Below, piece after piece: positions 31,135 to 33,404 of a stretch of 33,404 nt of DNA; the stretch's first letter is position 1, and each line of letters starts with the position of its first letter. The translations under genes and the position numbers were made by a program. The notes beneath the pieces are model-generated. The model was not told where the DNA came from, ran no database searches, and worked only from the letters and a program-made list of their open reading frames with translations. Source of the stretch: Bradyrhizobium sp. ARR65 (GTDB lineage Bacteria > Pseudomonadota > Alphaproteobacteria > Rhizobiales > Xanthobacteraceae); the NCBI RefSeq assembly GCF_000472385.1, contig NZ_AWZU01000024.1, positions 1 to 33,404 of the forward strand, given 5' to 3'.

Positions 31135-32916
31135 ATGACCTACCAGGCGCCGATCAAGGACATGCTGCTGGCGCTCAACCATGGCGCGGGGCTGAAGGCC
31201 GCGGTGGAGGCCGGCCATTACGGCGATTTCGACGCCGACCTCACCGCCGCGGTGCTGGAGGAAGCCGGCAAATTCGCCTCCGACGTGCTGGCGCCGCTCA
31301 ACCGCGTCGGCGACCAGAACGGCATCAAGCTCCAGGACGGCAAGGTCACCACCGCTCCCGGCTGGCCCGACGCCTATAAGCGCTGGACGGAAGGCGGCTG
31401 GAACGCAGTCTCCGGCCCGGAAAGCTTCGGCGGCCAGGGCCTGCCGCTCGCGATCAATGCCGCCTGCACCGAGATCTGGAGCGCATCCAACGTCGCCTTC
31501 GGCCTCTGCCCGCTGCTCACGCTCTCGGCAATCGAGGCGCTGGATGCGCACGGCAGCGACGAGTTGAAGAAGATCTACCTCGGCAAGCTGGTCTCGGGCG
31601 AATGGACTGGAACCATGCAGCTCACCGAGCCGCAGGCCGGCTCCGACGTCGGCGCGCTGCGCACCCGCGCCGAGCGCGCGCCCGACGGCACCTACCGGCT
31701 GAAGGGCGCCAAGATCTTCATCACCTATGGCGATCACGACATGACCGACAACATCGTGCATTTCGTGCTCGCGCGTCTGCCCGATGCACCCGCCGGCACA
31801 AAGGGCATCTCGCTGTTCCTGGTGCCGAAATTTTTGGTCAATGCCGACGGCTCGCTGGGCGCGCGCAACGACATCTATCCAAGCGGCGTCGAGCACAAGC
31901 TCGGCATGCATGCCTCGCCCACCTGCACCATGACCATGGGCGACCATGGCGGCGCGATCGGTTACCTGATCGGCGAGGAAAACCAAGGCATGCGCTGCAT
32001 GTTCACGATGATGAACCAGGCCCGGCTCGGCGTTGGCCTCGAAGGCGTCGGCATCGCCGACCGCGCCTATCAGCAGGCGCTTGGCTATGCGCAGGAGCGG
32101 CGCCAGGGCCGCGCGGTCGGCAAATCCGCCGACAGCGGCTCCGATCCGATCATCGTGCATCCCGACATCAAGCGCACGCTGATGCAGATGCGCAGCCTCA
32201 CTGCGGCCGCGCGCACCATCTGCTATGCCACGGCGGTCGCGCTCGATGTCGCTGCCCGCGCCACGGATGCAAAGGTCCGCAGCGAGGCCGCTGCCCGCGG
32301 CGCGCTGCTCACGCCGATCGCAAAGGCCTTCTCCACCGATGTCGGAAACGAGGTCGCCTATCTCGGCGTGCAGGTCCACGGCGGCATGGGATTTATCGAG
32401 GAGACCGGCGCCGCGCAGCATTATCGCGACGCGCGCATCACCCCGATCTACGAGGGCACCAATGGCATCCAGGCCATCGACCTCGTGACGCGCAAGCTCG
32501 CCGCTAATGGCGGCGCCGCGGTGTGGGCTCTGCTCGACGAACTCGGAGAGACGATCAAGCAGGTTGAGGGTTCGAACGATCCCGCCTTCGGCGGCACGGG
32601 CCAAAAACTGCACGACGCGCTCGCTTCGCTGACGCGCACGAGCCGCTGGCTGCTCGAGCGCGTCACCAGCGCACCCAACGATGCGCTGGCCGGAGCGACG
32701 CCCTATTTGCGGCTGTTCGGCGCAACAGTGGGCGGCTGCTATCTCGCCTCCGAGGCGCTCGCCGCCCGCAGCGGCAGTTTCGGCGAGCCGCAACGTTATG
32801 TGGCGCTGGCCCGCTTCTTTGCGGAGAACATCGCGGTACAGGCGCCGTCGCTGGAGAAGAGTGTGACCGACGGCGCGGAGATGGTGAACGGCGCGGACGC
32901 GGTGTTGTTGGGGTAA
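31135..32916 (+). CDS. Acyl-CoA dehydrogenase, DmdC-like
   Basis: A 593-aa FAD flavoenzyme oxidising an acyl-CoA to the 2-enoyl-CoA. The length (longer than the 380-aa classical enzymes) and the extra C-terminal domain place it with the DmdC/AidB-like group (3-methylmercaptopropionyl-CoA dehydrogenase and relatives). Motifs: MQLTEPQAGSDVGALRT, FVLARLPDAPAGTKGISLFL, VQVHGGMGFIEETG and RITPIYEGTNGIQAIDLVTR, whose Glu is the expected base. ATG 31135 (MTYQAPI) matches related starts; ATG 31126 is also possible. It is a host chromosomal gene to the right of the tRNA, transcribed away from it. The substrate is not known. Confidence 0.92.
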   Translation: MTYQAPIKDMLLALNHGAGLKAAVEAGHYGDFDADLTAAVLEEAGKFASDVLAPLNRVGDQNGIKLQDGKVTTAPGWPDAYKRWTEGGWNAVSGPESFGGQGLPLAINAACTEIWSASNVAFGLCPLLTLSAIEALDAHGSDELKKIYLGKLVSGEWTGTMQLTEPQAGSDVGALRTRAERAPDGTYRLKGAKIFITYGDHDMTDNIVHFVLARLPDAPAGTKGISLFLVPKFLVNADGSLGARNDIYPSGVEHKLGMHASPTCTMTMGDHGGAIGYLIGEENQGMRCMFTMMNQARLGVGLEGVGIADRAYQQALGYAQERRQGRAVGKSADSGSDPIIVHPDIKRTLMQMRSLTAAARTICYATAVALDVAARATDAKVRSEAAARGALLTPIAKAFSTDVGNEVAYLGVQVHGGMGFIEETGAAQHYRDARITPIYEGTNGIQAIDLVTRKLAANGGAAVWALLDELGETIKQVEGSNDPAFGGTGQKLHDALASLTRTSRWLLERVTSAPNDALAGATPYLRLFGATVGGCYLASEALAARSGSFGEPQRYVALARFFAENIAVQAPSLEKSVTDGAEMVNGADAVLLG

Positions 32917-32929
32917 GTCTCTCATCGTC

Positions 32930-32949
32930 GTCCCGGCCACGGCCGGGAC
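32930..32949. repeat. REP-like palindrome / possible terminator after acyl-CoA dehydrogenase
   Basis: GTCCCGGCC-AC-GGCCGGGAC is a perfect 9-bp stem starting 14 bases after the dehydrogenase stop, followed by CCATACC. Sequences of this type (GTCCCGGC..GCCGGGACCCAT) are scattered through Bradyrhizobium genomes from memory. It may also stop transcription, though there is no U-run. Confidence 0.7.
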
Positions 32950-33114
32950 CCATACCGCGGAATGCATCTGTGGTGCCGTGATGCCAGTCGATCTTTGCAA
33001 CAATACGGCCTGTGGTTATAGGTCCCGGATCTGCGCTCGCGACCGGACAATGCTGCGCGTTGCCGGGGGCTCGCTTGTCCGGGACGACGCGTGAATATTC
33101 CTAACAGCTGGCGC

Positions 33115-33198
33115 CGTCGTTGCGAGCGCAAGCTAAGCAATCCAGAGCCGCATGTGAGGCTCTGGATTGCTTCGTCGCTTTCGCTCCTCGCAATGACG
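33115..33198. repeat. Long palindromic dispersed repeat
   Basis: An 84-base hairpin: CGTCGTTGCGAGCG ... AAGCAATCCAGAGCC, loop GCATGTGA, then GGCTCTGGATTGCTT ... CGCTCCTCGCAATGACG. The inner 15 bp pair perfectly. This matches a repeat family common between genes in Bradyrhizobium and Rhodopseudomonas. No coding capacity. Confidence 0.75.
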
Positions 33199-33275
33199 CA
33201 TCCATGAGTCGGCATTCTCGCGACGCCTTTTCGTCCGAGTTGAGCTGAGAACCTTCTCCCTCCGGAAATCAGAGG

Positions 33276-33386
33276 GCGCAGGGAAGACCGGGTGCCCGCT
33301 GCGCACCCACGGCCCCCGCGCAAAAAATTGCGCGAGCGCGCGTTGACCACAGGTGAGCGCGGAAATCACTCCGGCCTTCCCTGCGC
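33276..33386. repeat. Second dispersed inverted-repeat element at the window end
   Basis: GCGCAGGGAAGACCGG (33276-33291) and CCGGCCTTCCCTGCGC (33371-33386) are complementary except one base and enclose 79 bases with smaller GC-rich stems. It looks like another intergenic repeat family of Bradyrhizobium-type genomes. The stretch from 32950 to the end otherwise holds no gene. Confidence 0.65.
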
Positions 33387-33404
33387 AGTGGTTTACGGCT
33401 TACT

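Noticed and set aside
30724..33003. Very long open frame (about 760 codons) on the minus strand opposite the acyl-CoA dehydrogenase
   Set aside because: The plus strand encodes a complete, motif-rich acyl-CoA dehydrogenase and the antisense frame also runs through the tRNA-Gln gene. It is a GC-skew shadow frame.

Overview
The window reads as a high-GC alphaproteobacterial chromosome segment, most likely Bradyrhizobium or a close relative in the Nitrobacteraceae. This rests on Rhizobiales-type integrative-element genes (DUF2840, DUF2285, DUF736, DUF2493, Toprim), MatB- and DmdC-like enzymes close to Bradyrhizobium versions, and palindromic dispersed repeats at the right end that resemble those common in Bradyrhizobium. 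Genus is an inference from recognition; no search was run.

Layout. 1-4150: a partial DUF1330 gene, two small secreted-protein genes (one with a 36-bp tandem repeat), and an MFS transporter whose reading frame is fused to a ribbon-helix-helix (CopG-like) N-terminus. 4460-16436, almost all on the minus strand: the backbone of a decayed integrative conjugative/mobilizable element. It holds CopG, a broken traG, a DUF3363 relaxase with a candidate IncP-type oriT beside it, lytic transglycosylase, TraF-like peptidase, DUF2840, AlpA-like HTH, a frameshifted DUF2285 gene, a small DUF2285 gene, a divergent XRE regulator with a palindromic operator, DUF736, a frameshifted membrane-protein gene, DUF2493, Toprim, and the last ~70 codons of a strawberry-notch-type protein. 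The mating-pore trb genes, parA and repA expected in such elements are absent, so the element probably cannot conjugate by itself.

16437-27692, minus strand: a catabolic cargo cluster abutting the backbone through a truncation junction. In transcription order it has a periplasmic substrate-binding protein, LysR regulator, quinone oxidoreductase, GMC alcohol oxidoreductase, aldehyde dehydrogenase, second quinone oxidoreductase, MatB-like acyl-CoA synthetase, alpha/beta hydrolase and a truncated tannase/feruloyl-esterase-like gene. Inferred logic: esterases release an alcohol or acid, GMC and ALDH oxidise alcohol to acid, and the ligase makes the CoA thioester. Three similar A/T-rich palindromes sit 72-112 bp upstream of three of its transcription units and suggest one regulon.

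27693-30877: a non-coding stretch with a degenerate tRNA-Ser 3' end (possible old attachment site), an excisionase-like HTH gene, a tyrosine integrase, and an intact tRNA-Gln(UUG) whose 3' end faces the integrase, the usual insertion arrangement. 31135-33404: host chromosome with an acyl-CoA dehydrogenase and three dispersed palindromic repeats.

The most novel-looking signals are: two homologous leader elements upstream of the DUF736 and DUF2493 genes whose long inverted repeats differ in sequence but keep pairing (12797-12948 and 14847-15047); the candidate oriT at 8216-8242; and the shared palindrome of the catabolic cluster.
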